DNA of 64,000 nucleotides, taken from contig JAJTID010000001.1 in NCBI GenBank assembly GCA_021300155.1, forward strand, positions 62,001-126,000, written 5' to 3'. Shown piece by piece: positions 17,537-26,591 of this stretch; the stretch's first letter is position 1, and each line of letters starts with the position of its first letter. This DNA is from Pirellula sp. GTDB taxonomy: Bacteria > Planctomycetota > Planctomycetia > Pirellulales > Pirellulaceae. Below the pieces are notes generated by a model. It had not been told where the DNA came from. It saw only the letters and a program-made list of their open reading frames with translations, and ran no database searches. A program made the position numbers and the translations under genes.

Positions 17537-18304
17537 CTAATCAGGTTCGGCACCCGAAGGCATATCTTGAACAGCTTCGGCTGGGTCTGCAAGCCTGGAT
17601 GCAATTTCGGCTTCTGCTTGGCGAATCTTTTGTGCCCTTGGTAGAGATTCTAAGGATTGCAGACCAAACAACTGCAGAAACCGTCGAGTTGTGCCGTAGA
17701 GATACGGTCTTCCGAGGTCTTCGAGTCGTCCGGCGATACGAACTAACTCCCGCTGCATAAGTTGTCGGAGAACTTCGTCCGTTGCAACCCCGCGAATTGC
17801 TTCGATTTCGCTGCGTTGGACGGGCTGACGATAGGCAATAATTGCTAGGGTTTCAAGCATTCCTTGGCTAAGTACGGTTTCTGGAGGGACTAATTCGAGT
17901 CTTCGCAACCAGTTCGCAAATTGAGGTCGGGTAAGTAACTGTAATCCCCCTGCGATCTCTTCAATGCGGAAAGCATAAGCATTCTGATCGTATTCTTCAT
18001 TTAGTTTCCGAGCCAAAGTCCTGGCTTCCGTGGGGTCGTCGAGCTCTGCCAATAGCGCTAGTTTTCGCGCAGAAATTGGCTCCCGGCTGATTATCAATAT
18101 GGCTTCTACCACCCTGGATTTGTCTAGAGATTTATTCGGCGGCGAAACTGGAGATTTGGTTTCCACGCGAGGGGGGAGGGTAGCTGCACGGGAGAGAAGC
18201 TTCTTTTTCCAAACTGTGGAGTGCGATCGAGAAGAAAAGCACCGAACGGATTCGGAAAGGCCAAAAAAAGACGTTGGAATCCAAAGTTGTCTTTCCTTTC
18301 TCAA
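17537..18304 (-). CDS. scpB: Segregation and condensation protein ScpB
   Basis: ScpB winged-helix text starts near residue 63: SRVVEAILIISREPISARKL, then ETLAIIAYRQPVQRSEIEA, IRGVATDEVLRQLM and GRPYLYGTTRRFLQLFGL. ScpB binds ScpA and SMC to form the bacterial condensin. At 255 residues it has an N-terminal extension of about 60 Ser/Lys-rich residues starting from a TTG codon at 18304, so a later start is possible. No scpA is adjacent. Confidence 0.93.
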   Translation of the reverse strand: MRKERQLWIPTSFFGLSESVRCFSSRSHSTVWKKKLLSRAATLPPRVETKSPVSPPNKSLDKSRVVEAILIISREPISARKLALLAELDDPTEARTLARKLNEEYDQNAYAFRIEEIAGGLQLLTRPQFANWLRRLELVPPETVLSQGMLETLAIIAYRQPVQRSEIEAIRGVATDEVLRQLMQRELVRIAGRLEDLGRPYLYGTTRRFLQLFGLQSLESLPRAQKIRQAEAEIASRLADPAEAVQDMPSGAEPD

Positions 18305-18389
18305 AATGTCAATCCTTTGGAATGATTTTCGTTCTTCGTTATCCGCAACCTACATTCAAAGCATGTCGCGGATGATCGCCGAATTCGTG

Positions 18390-18395
18390 TATACT
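18390..18395 (+). promoter_or_regulatory. Possible -10 box upstream of the 18435 gene
   Basis: TATACT stands 40 bases before the ATG at 18435 in the divergent gap between scpB and the next gene. I see no convincing -35 box at the right distance, so this is only suggestive. Confidence 0.25.
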
Positions 18396-18434
18396 CAATG
18401 TCTGGTAATTTCTACCCAAGCAATGTAATGAGAG

Positions 18435-19028
18435 ATGGCCGTTCCTAGCAATACTCCCTCGAAGACTACGCCAGGTAAGTATCGACTCACGGGCTTTGCT
18501 CTTACGATTTTTTCATTAATAGGTTTGTTTGCACTCATCCTGTTCTTCGCCATCGGAACTTCGATTCAAGGGGAAGAATTCTCGCCAATTACTTTTCAGG
18601 TTCGTACTTTCGCGTACCGACGGATTCCGGGAATCAAGGTTCGCATAACCAAAACAGTGTATGGAACTCCGAAATCGATTGTAACCGCGAGCATTCTAAA
18701 GCACTTACCTTGGACTTCACCAAACGGACGTTGGGATGTTGTAACTGTTTCCGAATCTGCAAATATCGACGAAAGGCGAGCCTCGATCTTGGTTCGATCG
18801 CTGGAAGCCCGGGGACCAAATTACTCCAGATTTTGGGAAGAATGGTCACATCATCATCCCAATTTTGCGAAAGAGCTCTGGCCAATCGTTCAGGATGCGG
18901 CGATGCAAGAAAAGTATTTATGTGTTCCCGAACTTTTGCAATTGGCGAGAGAAGCGTCAACGCCTGATGAGCTTGCAGCCAAAGGCCGACAGATCCTAGA
19001 TAATTCGCCTCGAGTTATCGCAGAATAA
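18435..19028 (+). CDS. Membrane-anchored protein of unknown function
   Basis: This 197-residue protein has one strong membrane segment at about residues 20-40 (FALTIFSLIGLFALILFFAI), then a soluble domain with SPITFQVRTFAYRRIPGIKV, which looks like an extracytoplasmic beta domain, and a helical C-terminus. I do not recognise a family. A GAGAG ribosome site precedes the ATG. It is 14 bases upstream of the isomerase-like gene and probably in its operon. Confidence 0.65.
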   Translation: MAVPSNTPSKTTPGKYRLTGFALTIFSLIGLFALILFFAIGTSIQGEEFSPITFQVRTFAYRRIPGIKVRITKTVYGTPKSIVTASILKHLPWTSPNGRWDVVTVSESANIDERRASILVRSLEARGPNYSRFWEEWSHHHPNFAKELWPIVQDAAMQEKYLCVPELLQLAREASTPDELAAKGRQILDNSPRVIAE

Positions 19029-19042
19029 AGAGTTGTAGCGAG

Positions 19043-19990
19043 ATGCCGACTTACTTTCAAATGCCTGACCAAGGGCAACGAATCAATAAATCGCGTCGAA
19101 GTATTCTAGGCTCCATGGCGGCATGTGCTGTGGGCGCAAGTCTCGGGCTTGGCAGAGATTTGTTTGCGTTGGGAGAAAAGAAAAGACCGTTTCCGATTCA
19201 TGGCTTCTCCAAACACTTTCAGGATTTAAATGCAGAGGCGTTGGCAGAATTCGCTTTGAAGTCCCGGTGGGACGGTGTCGACTTGACGGTTCGTAAGGGA
19301 GGGCACATCGCCCCGGAATCTGTGGAGAAGACTCTCCCCGCATTTGTGAAGACATTGCGAAACGCTGGCCTCCAAGTGGACATGATTACAACAGATATTC
19401 GCGACACTACTTCGCCTCAAAACAAATCGGTGTTGCAGACGGCGGCGGAGCTTGGAATTCGATACTATCGCCTAGCTTATTGGACCTACGATGCAAGTAT
19501 CCCTGTTATGCAGCAGTTGGATCAAATCAAACGTGAAGTGGAGTTGATTGCCAAAACGAATCGACAGCTCAAGCTAACGGCAGGTTACCAAAACCATTCC
19601 GGCGAAAAATATATCGGAGCATCCGTTTGGGACGCTTGGTATCTTTTGAAGGATACAGATCCTAGAGAAGTCAGCATGTTCTTTGACATTGGGCATGCGG
19701 TGATCGAGGGAGGGCTTTCGTGGCCAAACGATTGGCGTCTAGTCCAATCCCATGTTTCCGCTGTCTATGCGAAAGATTTTGAATGGAAGCAAGCCAACGG
19801 ATCCAATCGTCCAGCGTGGTGCGCCTATGGTCAAGGGATCGTTCCCAAACGGTTTTATCAGATCCTCAAGGAAGCCGGTTGGAGTGGTCCCGTTTCGTTG
19901 CACCACGAATATGATCTTCCGAAAAACGTTGCGGAGCGGCAGGCGGTCGTGTTGGAAGACACGATCGCTTTCGACAAGGCCGCATCCTAA
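19043..19990 (+). CDS. Tat-exported sugar phosphate isomerase/epimerase-like protein
   Basis: The protein has 315 residues. A twin-arginine start (KSRRSILGSMAACAVGASLG) leads into an AP-endonuclease-2/xylose-isomerase-type TIM barrel, with SRWDGVDLTVRKGGHI, LKLTAGYQNHSG, VSMFFDIGHAVIEG and SLHHEYDLP. The His, Asp and Glu residues in these motifs resemble the divalent-metal site of the family. Planctomycetes and Bacteroidetes have many such exported proteins in sugar degradation loci. The substrate is unknown. Its TAA stop lies inside the left 6-bp target-site copy of the MITE-like element that follows. Confidence 0.88.
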   Translation: MPTYFQMPDQGQRINKSRRSILGSMAACAVGASLGLGRDLFALGEKKRPFPIHGFSKHFQDLNAEALAEFALKSRWDGVDLTVRKGGHIAPESVEKTLPAFVKTLRNAGLQVDMITTDIRDTTSPQNKSVLQTAAELGIRYYRLAYWTYDASIPVMQQLDQIKREVELIAKTNRQLKLTAGYQNHSGEKYIGASVWDAWYLLKDTDPREVSMFFDIGHAVIEGGLSWPNDWRLVQSHVSAVYAKDFEWKQANGSNRPAWCAYGQGIVPKRFYQILKEAGWSGPVSLHHEYDLPKNVAERQAVVLEDTIAFDKAAS

Positions 19991-19991
19991 G

Positions 19992-20125
19992 CGATTGTTG
20001 CTTTAATAGATTTGCCCGCAGGCAAAGGAAACATCACACCCCGAAGGGTGAGAGCGTGGGCGAGGGACGTACAATCCCTCAGAAACCCTCGCGCACGCGT
20101 CGGGTTGGTATTAAAGCAACAAACG
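19992..20125. mobile_element. 134-bp MITE-like element with terminal inverted repeats and target duplication
   Basis: The left end CGATTGTTGCTTTAATA (19992-20008) matches the reverse complement of the right end (20109-20125) at 16 of 17 positions. CCTAAG abuts both ends (19986-19991 and 20126-20131), as expected for a duplicated target. Inside are a 6-bp hairpin (20011-20026), a 5-bp hairpin with CGAA loop (20037-20050) and a 13-bp arm pair with one mismatch (20054-20066 with 20086-20098). The fold is an outer stem with three branches. It has no open frame and sits between convergent genes, so it may also end transcription. Confidence 0.7.
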
Positions 20126-20146
20126 CCTAAGCGACGGGAAGTTCCC

Positions 20147-20740
20147 CTAGTTATAGAGTCCATCGATTTCGTTCACTGGAAGCCCGGTCGCTGATTGCAG
20201 CATTTGGTTTCCAACGATTCGGAGGGCTTTGGTGCGCATGACTCTATCATCGGAAAACACGATCTCAGGAATTGCCGGCAATACGTACCATCCACCCTCG
20301 ACGACTTGCGTATCGAGTTGTTTGGGGCCCCAAACTGCGTGGCCAATGTATATTTTGAAGTTTCCTGTCTCAGACTGAGTCAGTTCCATTAAGTTTTTCT
20401 CTTGGCACGCCAGATAGACGCCTAAATTGTTTCCGCCCTCAGCAAAATTTTTGTTGTCATGGAGAGCACAAGCCGGGCCGTCGACTGGGCCGCCGAAGAA
20501 TATCTTGCTGTGCCCACTGCAATTCGGTAGTTGAAGTGCAGGCATCAGCTTTGGGTCAAAATAGGCAGACCTATTGAGCATTAAGCCGATGGCTCGATCG
20601 GCAGTGTGCTCAACAACGATGCAAACAGCTTTTTCGTAAACACCGCCGTCGTGCATCGAAGTGGCCACGATAACATAGCCTGCGAGAGAAAATCTTGGAG
20701 CAATTGAAGACTGTTTGTTGACAGGAATTCTGCTTGTCAT
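20147..20740 (-). CDS. YqgE/AlgH family protein
   Basis: The 197-residue protein follows the family closely: GYVIVATSMHDGGVYEKAVC, IGLMLNRSAYF, FFGGPVDGPACALHD, NFKIYIGHAVWGPKQLD and GGWYVLPAIPEIVF. Members are cytoplasmic, and AlgH was first linked to alginate control in Pseudomonas. The biochemical role is unknown. It is transcribed alone on the minus strand. Confidence 0.92.
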   Translation of the reverse strand: MTSRIPVNKQSSIAPRFSLAGYVIVATSMHDGGVYEKAVCIVVEHTADRAIGLMLNRSAYFDPKLMPALQLPNCSGHSKIFFGGPVDGPACALHDNKNFAEGGNNLGVYLACQEKNLMELTQSETGNFKIYIGHAVWGPKQLDTQVVEGGWYVLPAIPEIVFSDDRVMRTKALRIVGNQMLQSATGLPVNEIDGLYN

Positions 20741-20765
20741 AGCCTTTACTTACCCGTTCGGGTTC

Positions 20766-20825
20766 GTGTAGTGAATCAGAGTGTAGTGAATCAGAGTGTA
20801 GTGAATCAGAGTGTAGTGAATCAGA
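20766..20825. repeat. Four exact 15-bp tandem copies
   Basis: GTGTAGTGAATCAGA is repeated four times without a mismatch, ending just before GACGTG. The array lies between the divergent starts of the algH-like gene (20740, minus) and pdxH (20954, plus). There is no open frame across it. The short period and lack of spacers exclude CRISPR. Confidence 0.95.
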
Positions 20826-20953
20826 GACGTGTCGACTCGTAGAGTTTGATCCGAAAACAAGATTCGAGTTCCAGTGTGTGCCAGTTTGGCTACCTACCGA
20901 GAACTAAGTGACGACTAGTAAGCAAAAATTATGCCAACAAGGTTGAGGGAAAA

Positions 20954-21610
20954 GTGACTTTGCATGATTTGAGGAGAAATTACTTATTTGGTTCGATGGA
21001 GCGGGGGCAACTGCCAGACGACCCTTTTGTCCTATTTCACCAATGGTGGGATGAATTATCCACTGCATCCGCCGAGCTTTTGCCCGAGTGGTTCGAAAGG
21101 AATGCAATGACGTTATCGACTTCCGGCGAGGATGGAAGTGTAAAGTCGCGCGTTGTATTGCTGAAGGCGGTCGATACGGGTTTCTGTTTCTTTACGAACT
21201 ACGACTCTTCGAAAGGGCAGCAATTGTCCAGGAACCCAAAAGCGGCACTCCAATTTTTTTGGCCATGCTTTGAACGACAGGTTCGGATTGAGGGAGTTGT
21301 CACCAAAACGAGCGCAGAGTTCTCAGATCAATACTTTCAGGCGCGACCGCGATCGAGTCAGCTAGGAGCAGTCGCATCGCCCCAATCTCAAGTCATCGAT
21401 GCAACTTACGATTTGCAGCACAAAGTGAATGAGTTGGAAAAAGTCTACGAAGGGAAGACTATTCCAAGACCGAGCAACTGGGGAGGCTATCGATTGTCTC
21501 CTACCATGATCGAGTTTTGGCAAGGTCGCCCCTCTCGCTTGCACGATCGGTTTCGATACCTCAGGGACAGCACCGCGTCTCCGTGGGCCATCGATCGTTT
21601 GGCGCCCTAA
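20954..21610 (+). CDS. pdxH: Pyridoxamine 5'-phosphate oxidase
   Basis: The 218-residue protein begins at a GTG preceded by GAGGG. It shows LRRNYLFGSMERGQLPDDP, NAMTLSTSGEDGSVKSRVVL, GFCFFTNYDSSKGQQL, a ParRSSQLGA-type segment (ARPRSSQLGAVASPQSQ) and the C-terminal end GRPSRLHDRFRYLRD, then WAIDRLAP. This FMN enzyme oxidises pyridoxamine or pyridoxine phosphate to pyridoxal phosphate. The length is normal. The next gene follows after 19 bases. Confidence 0.96.
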   Translation: MTLHDLRRNYLFGSMERGQLPDDPFVLFHQWWDELSTASAELLPEWFERNAMTLSTSGEDGSVKSRVVLLKAVDTGFCFFTNYDSSKGQQLSRNPKAALQFFWPCFERQVRIEGVVTKTSAEFSDQYFQARPRSSQLGAVASPQSQVIDATYDLQHKVNELEKVYEGKTIPRPSNWGGYRLSPTMIEFWQGRPSRLHDRFRYLRDSTASPWAIDRLAP

Positions 21611-21629
21611 TGCCCCGGCAATATCGAAT

Positions 21630-22256
21630 ATGATGAGCGGAACGATTGCTGAATATGGTGAACTGGCACGCAGAGTGATTCTTATCCGGCACCCCAAAGT
21701 GATCGCACCAATGCATGGTGTTTGCTACGGTCAAGGTGATGTGGAATTGGCAGCCGGATGGGAAGATTCGCTCATGGAGTCGCTATCCGTGGTGCGGAGC
21801 CTACCGGAGCGCGAGAAACCGACGTTGATTTGGCACAGTGATCTTCAGCGTGCTTCCCGTCCTGCGCGGTGGATTGCACGACAACTAGGTATCGAGACAA
21901 ACGCTACGGTAGACTTGAGAGAACGAGACTTCGGTTCTTGGCAGATGAAACCGTGGGACGAAATCCCTCAAGAAGAAGTCTTGCGTTGTCACGAGATGCT
22001 TGAGTTTCCAGAGACTTATCGGCCTGGAGGCGGAGAGACGACATCCGAAGTTCAACGGCGTGCCTGTCGTTGGTTAAGTTCGTTGTTCGAACATGATAAG
22101 ACGGGTGTGACTGTTGTTGCAGTCGCTCATAGCGGGTCGATTACTGCACTTGCAGGAGCCGTTCATAAGCTCCCACCATTGCAATGGACACCGTACTACT
22201 TAAAGCCGTCGGAGTGCCTGGTGTTGGAGGCCGTACGTTTGGGTTGTATACGGTAG
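21630..22256 (+). CDS. Histidine phosphatase family protein (CobC/phosphoglycerate mutase-like)
   Basis: The 208 residues contain the phosphate-pocket motif VILIRHPKV, the arginine-bearing WHSDLQRASRPARWIA, LRERDFGSWQMKPWDEIP and the second His in VAVAHSGSITALAG. RHP instead of RHG is seen in alpha-ribazole phosphatase-like members, so a cobalamin role is possible. A general sugar-phosphate phosphatase is equally possible. It is probably co-transcribed with pdxH. Confidence 0.85.
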   Translation: MMSGTIAEYGELARRVILIRHPKVIAPMHGVCYGQGDVELAAGWEDSLMESLSVVRSLPEREKPTLIWHSDLQRASRPARWIARQLGIETNATVDLRERDFGSWQMKPWDEIPQEEVLRCHEMLEFPETYRPGGGETTSEVQRRACRWLSSLFEHDKTGVTVVAVAHSGSITALAGAVHKLPPLQWTPYYLKPSECLVLEAVRLGCIR

Positions 22257-22405
22257 GGACGAGTATGCCAAGGTTTGCGCTTCATGTTGGCTTCAGGTTC
22301 GTACGTTATAGTATCGGTGCGGGCATAGCGAGACGTTTGGCTTTGGGCGTGCTGAATCGCATTGGTAGCAGAGAATAGAACGAAACGAACGAAGGACATT
22401 TCGCG

Positions 22406-23059
22406 TTGCGAATACTTGTAGTTGATGACGAAGAGACATTGAGGTGCTCGATTGCGCAGTCACTTCGTGAGACGGGGTACGCCGTCGATGAGGCAAATAA
22501 CGGAATCGATGCAGAAATCAAGGCTTTGGCTTTAGATTACGATGTTGTACTGTTGGATTGGATGCTGCCCGGGATGAGTGGGATCGAGTTGCTCAAGAAG
22601 CTGAGAATAAAACGATCTACCCCTGTTTTGATACTCACGGCACGAGATTCGATTCAAGATCGAGTTGTGGGCCTCGATCATGGAGCCGACGACTATTTGG
22701 TAAAGCCATTTTCGCTTTCTGAACTACATGCCAGGATCCGTGCGTTGATCCGTCGTTCGGCTGGACATGCATCCAACCATATTGTTGCCGGGCCGTTGAC
22801 ACTGGATCTAGGAGCAAAGAAGGTGCAGTTTTCGGGTAAGGATGTTGTTCTGACGGCTCGCGAGTATTCTCTTCTAGAGCTGTTGGCGATCTATAAAGGA
22901 AAGGTTGTCACCCGGACCTTGATCTACGATCATATTTTTGACGAAGACGACGACAGTCTCTCGAACATCGTTGACGTCCATATCTCGCATCTTCGAAAAA
23001 AATTGTCACACGATTTAATCGAGACACGTCGAGGACAAGGGTACATTCTGCATGGGTAG
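22406..23059 (+). CDS. OmpR-family response regulator
   Basis: The protein starts with TTG at 22406 and has 217 residues. The receiver shows the acidic pair in ILVVDDEETLR, phosphoacceptor Asp51 in VVLLDWMLPG, and Lys in YLVKPFSLSEL. A winged-helix effector follows: LTAREYSLLELLA, VDVHISHLRKKL, ETRRGQGYIL. Its end overlaps the kinase start by eight bases. Target genes are unknown. Confidence 0.96.
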   Translation: MRILVVDDEETLRCSIAQSLRETGYAVDEANNGIDAEIKALALDYDVVLLDWMLPGMSGIELLKKLRIKRSTPVLILTARDSIQDRVVGLDHGADDYLVKPFSLSELHARIRALIRRSAGHASNHIVAGPLTLDLGAKKVQFSGKDVVLTAREYSLLELLAIYKGKVVTRTLIYDHIFDEDDDSLSNIVDVHISHLRKKLSHDLIETRRGQGYILHG

Positions 23060-24662
23060 CTGGTATCGTTCGCTGCGATGGCGCATCCAAGCCTGGCACG
23101 CCTTTATTCTCCTCTTGGTTGTCGGTTTGTTTGGTGGTATGCTTCAATGGGAAATGACGCGTGCACATTGGGATAGCGTGGATGAGGAGCTAGTGAGTGC
23201 AGCGAGAGTACTCGAAGGTGCGCTTCGTTTAGCACCCATTTCAATACTCGATAGTTTGTCGCAAGATATCGCGATGCCGCCCGGTCCTCGGCTGCCTGCG
23301 TGGAAGAAAGAGCCAGCCAACAATACGATGCGAGGTCCGAGTAGTCGGCCTATTCGACCTATGCGGCCTGAACGTAATGCCTCCATCGTTCCTCGTTCAG
23401 AATCGCTTTCCGAGCGATCGGCGATTGATTGGGGGGCGATAACTCCCGGTGTTTCGATTCCAACATCCAAGGAAGATTGGGAGAAACTCTTGGTGTTGCC
23501 TGATTCTTTACCGCAACAACTAGGACGACGTGAAAGCTTTACTTACTTTGTGATCTGGAGAGATGACAATACCGTCTTGAAGCAATCGGCTATCCCCACC
23601 ATGGTATCCCCGCCTCGAGATTTTGTGCGTCAAGATCTTTTGAGGCACCGATATGTAACTACGCAGAGAGGCGAATACCGCGAAGTCTTTATTCGAGGGC
23701 CACACAATACACTCGTGTGCGTAGGCCGATCGGTTGTCGCCGAAGGAGATCGGATTCATTCACGACTTTGGGGGCTTCTCGGGATCGGAATCGTGACTTT
23801 GGCGTTAGGATTAGCAGGAGGTTGGTGGTTGAGTCGTCGCGCAGTAGAACCGATCGAAACGATGGGTAAGACCGCATCGCTCATCAGCGGGGCAAATCTT
23901 TCGCAACGCATGGATATTGCAAATGTCGATACCGAACTCTCGCAATTGGGAGGAGTTCTCAATGGAATGTTGCAAAGAATCGAACAAGCGTTTGAACAGC
24001 AACAACAATTCACTGCAGACGCATCGCATGAACTGCGGACTCCCATTTCGTCTTTTCTGGCAAATACTGAGTTAGCACTTTCGCGGCCCCGAACAGTTGA
24101 AGAATATCAAAAGCATCTGTCGATTAATTTGCAATCTGCACAACGCATGAAGCGGCTAGTGGAATCGCTACTAGCAATTGCCAGGATTGATGCTCCAGAT
24201 CATCAACTCGACAAGAAAACTGTAGACATCATGAGTTTGATTCAATCGGTAATCGCTTCCGCGGAACACAAAGCAGTGAATCGTTCGATCACCATCGAAT
24301 GCACCGGGGATTCTGTGACCATGGAAGCGGATGAAGTCAGCCTAGGGCAAGTTGTCTTGAATCTGGTCGAAAATGCCATTCAATACGGAAAGCCTGGAGG
24401 GAAGGTCAATATTCGAGTCTTCGACGAACATGAACTCTGTAGGGTCACATTCGAAGATGATGGTATAGGCATCAGCCAAGAAGATTGTAGTAAGATCTCT
24501 CAGCGTTTCTTTAGGGCTGATCCCGCACGATCTTCACATCGCGGAGGCTTTGGACTCGGGCTGGCGTTTGCCAAACGGGTCGTCGAATTGCACGGTGGAA
24601 CCATTGCTGTTTGCTCAAGTAAAGGCAAAGGCTCGGTGTTCACTTTGTCTTTACCTAAGTAG
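23052..24662 (+). CDS. Two-component sensor histidine kinase
   Basis: The 536 residues are arranged as a first membrane segment (AFILLLVVGLFGGML), a periplasmic domain of about 200 residues rich in Pro and Arg near 80-120, a second membrane segment (LLGIGIVTLALGLAGGWWL), a HAMP linker, the HisKA box TADASHELRTPISSF with His326, and the ATPase domain with LVENAIQYG, EDDGIGIS and GGFGLGLAFAKRVVELHGG. It should phosphorylate the regulator encoded just upstream. The layout resembles heavy-metal or QseC-type sensors, but the signal cannot be read from the sequence. Confidence 0.96.
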   Translation: MGSWYRSLRWRIQAWHAFILLLVVGLFGGMLQWEMTRAHWDSVDEELVSAARVLEGALRLAPISILDSLSQDIAMPPGPRLPAWKKEPANNTMRGPSSRPIRPMRPERNASIVPRSESLSERSAIDWGAITPGVSIPTSKEDWEKLLVLPDSLPQQLGRRESFTYFVIWRDDNTVLKQSAIPTMVSPPRDFVRQDLLRHRYVTTQRGEYREVFIRGPHNTLVCVGRSVVAEGDRIHSRLWGLLGIGIVTLALGLAGGWWLSRRAVEPIETMGKTASLISGANLSQRMDIANVDTELSQLGGVLNGMLQRIEQAFEQQQQFTADASHELRTPISSFLANTELALSRPRTVEEYQKHLSINLQSAQRMKRLVESLLAIARIDAPDHQLDKKTVDIMSLIQSVIASAEHKAVNRSITIECTGDSVTMEADEVSLGQVVLNLVENAIQYGKPGGKVNIRVFDEHELCRVTFEDDGIGISQEDCSKISQRFFRADPARSSHRGGFGLGLAFAKRVVELHGGTIAVCSSKGKGSVFTLSLPK

Positions 24663-24745
24663 TCTTTGCCTGAACAAGCCTGGATTCTGTCTGGAGCATT
24701 AGAGGATCACATTGCAAGATCGCGTGGCGAGGCGGCACAGCAAGA

Positions 24746-26563
24746 TCACAATTGGGGCTTGGGAGGCATAAGCGGTTTTTCGTAAGGTTTTGCACCTGTC
24801 AATTGTGTCTTTCGTTTCCAAATCTTGTCGACATTGGCAACGTAAAGCGTCTTGTTGTCAGGTCCACCGAAACGCGCATAGCACGGTCGTTTGCAGCCGT
24901 ATGGCAATTGCAGGATCAAGTGGACGCGACCTGGCTGGTCGCAGATTTGGACGCCTGCTTCTGAGGTCGCAACAAGCCAACCATCGGTGCTGGTGCACAT
25001 TCCATCGAGTTTTCCTACCGGGTCGTTCATCGGAATCTCGAGATGGTAATAGGGCTGTTTATTCTCTAGCGTACCATCCGACTTGATCGAGTATGCGTAG
25101 ATGAATCGGCTTGGGAAATGTGCGACGAACAATTGCGTTTGATCGGAGCTAAGTGTCAGGCCATTGCAGTCGCGGAAAGTATCGACCTCGCGTCGTTCTC
25201 GCGTGCTTCGGTCAAGCATCCAAATTTTACCTGCAGACGGGTCGGTATAGTAAATTGTTCCATCATTTCGTACGACGATATCATTGCTGTGTGTACCTTC
25301 ATTGATGACTTCCATTTGCAAAGTCTTTAGATCCCAAGCTCGAATTTGCTTTGCTTTGCTCGATGCACCGTACAGTTTTCCCTCGGGTCCCAACGCAATA
25401 CCGTTCGCACATCCGGTATCTTCCACGATAAGGATTGGCTCACTACCTGGTGCGCGTTTATACAGCTTGGATGCAGGAACATCGGTGAAGTAGAGTGTTC
25501 CGTCTTCGGTGATTGCCATGCCTTCGGCCCACTCAAATCCAGAGGCTACTAGTTCCCAATCCGCACCTTCGACCAGAAATTTGTTCGCTTCGCTTTTGGA
25601 TCGATCTGGATGAGTCTGAACAGGAACTTTGCCGTGATCCTTCCATAGCCAGCGCATTGCATCGGGGAAGATGGCTGCCCCATGCTTACCATTGTGCCCA
25701 CCTGTTCCCCAAGCGTGGTTGACCTCATATCCACAGAATTCTAGCGATCGTAGCATCGCTTGGTTGGCCATCCACCAATCGCCTCCGTAGATATTATTGT
25801 CGTTCGAACCGTCTTGTAGAAAAATTCGCAGAGGCTTCGGCTCAACTTTGCGAATCAACGTTGAGATCTCATGTCCGCCGCGCAAGCCGACGTAGGTGCC
25901 GACCGTTGTATAAACGCGTCGAAAGACATCGGGGCGATGCCATGCAACGTTGAACGCACAAATTCCTCCTGAGCTGGAACCGCAGATGCCACGGTCGTTG
26001 GGATCTTGGCTCAGATTCAATTTATGCTTGTCCGATACGTAAGGGATAAACTCGTCCAGCAAGAACTTTGCATATCGATCATCGACACTGTCGTATTCGA
26101 ACGAACGATTGAATCGAGGTTGACTGTTGTCATTGCTCGCCGGAACGATGCCTGGATTGATAAACACCCCGATAGTGACCGGCATCTCGCCACGATGGAT
26201 TAGATTGTCGAAGACGTTAGGGACATTGGTTCCTCCTTGCCGTTTGACGTATCCTCCTCCGTCTTGGAATACCATTAAGGCGGCAGGTTTAGTGCCGTCG
26301 TATTGTTTCGGAACATAGATCCAATAGTCCCGAAACGTCCCAGGGAAGACGGTAGATCCTGTCCAGTTCCCCGAGATGATATCTCCCTCAGGCACTCCAG
26401 GTTTCTGGACAGAATCAGGATGAACGGGATAAGATTCCTCGTATGGCTTCTGGCCTGACGCCTCTTGGATTGGGAATGAGCAGACTGTGGTACAAATCAA
26501 AAGAAAAAGAAGACGCATGGAAAGACTCACACTGGTTGGCAACGCGACAAAAAATCTACTCAA
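24746..26563 (-). CDS. Secreted esterase fused to an SMP-30/gluconolactonase propeller
   Basis: The 605 residues begin with a signal peptide (LLFLLICTTVCSFPIQEASG). The esterase domain (about 45-310) has the nucleophile elbow GICGSSSGGICAFN and a late His in HAWGTGGHNGKHG. A beta-propeller of the SMP-30 type (about 330-590) follows, with WAEGMAITEDGTLYFTDV, GCANGIALGPEGKLYGA and CNGLTLSSDQTQLFVA. The two-domain fusion points to periplasmic cleavage of ester- and lactone-bearing sugars. It is related in its first half to the protein at 6619-7692. The lactonase gene at 26592 lies 28 bases upstream on the same strand, so they probably form one operon. Confidence 0.9.
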   Translation of the reverse strand: MSRFFVALPTSVSLSMRLLFLLICTTVCSFPIQEASGQKPYEESYPVHPDSVQKPGVPEGDIISGNWTGSTVFPGTFRDYWIYVPKQYDGTKPAALMVFQDGGGYVKRQGGTNVPNVFDNLIHRGEMPVTIGVFINPGIVPASNDNSQPRFNRSFEYDSVDDRYAKFLLDEFIPYVSDKHKLNLSQDPNDRGICGSSSGGICAFNVAWHRPDVFRRVYTTVGTYVGLRGGHEISTLIRKVEPKPLRIFLQDGSNDNNIYGGDWWMANQAMLRSLEFCGYEVNHAWGTGGHNGKHGAAIFPDAMRWLWKDHGKVPVQTHPDRSKSEANKFLVEGADWELVASGFEWAEGMAITEDGTLYFTDVPASKLYKRAPGSEPILIVEDTGCANGIALGPEGKLYGASSKAKQIRAWDLKTLQMEVINEGTHSNDIVVRNDGTIYYTDPSAGKIWMLDRSTRERREVDTFRDCNGLTLSSDQTQLFVAHFPSRFIYAYSIKSDGTLENKQPYYHLEIPMNDPVGKLDGMCTSTDGWLVATSEAGVQICDQPGRVHLILQLPYGCKRPCYARFGGPDNKTLYVANVDKIWKRKTQLTGAKPYEKPLMPPKPQL

Positions 26564-26591
26564 GACAAAGCAATCGTTCGCAGTTCCGCAA

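Noticed and set aside
20766-20825. Tandem repeats as a CRISPR array
   Set aside because: The period is 15 bases with no spacers, so it is a simple tandem repeat.
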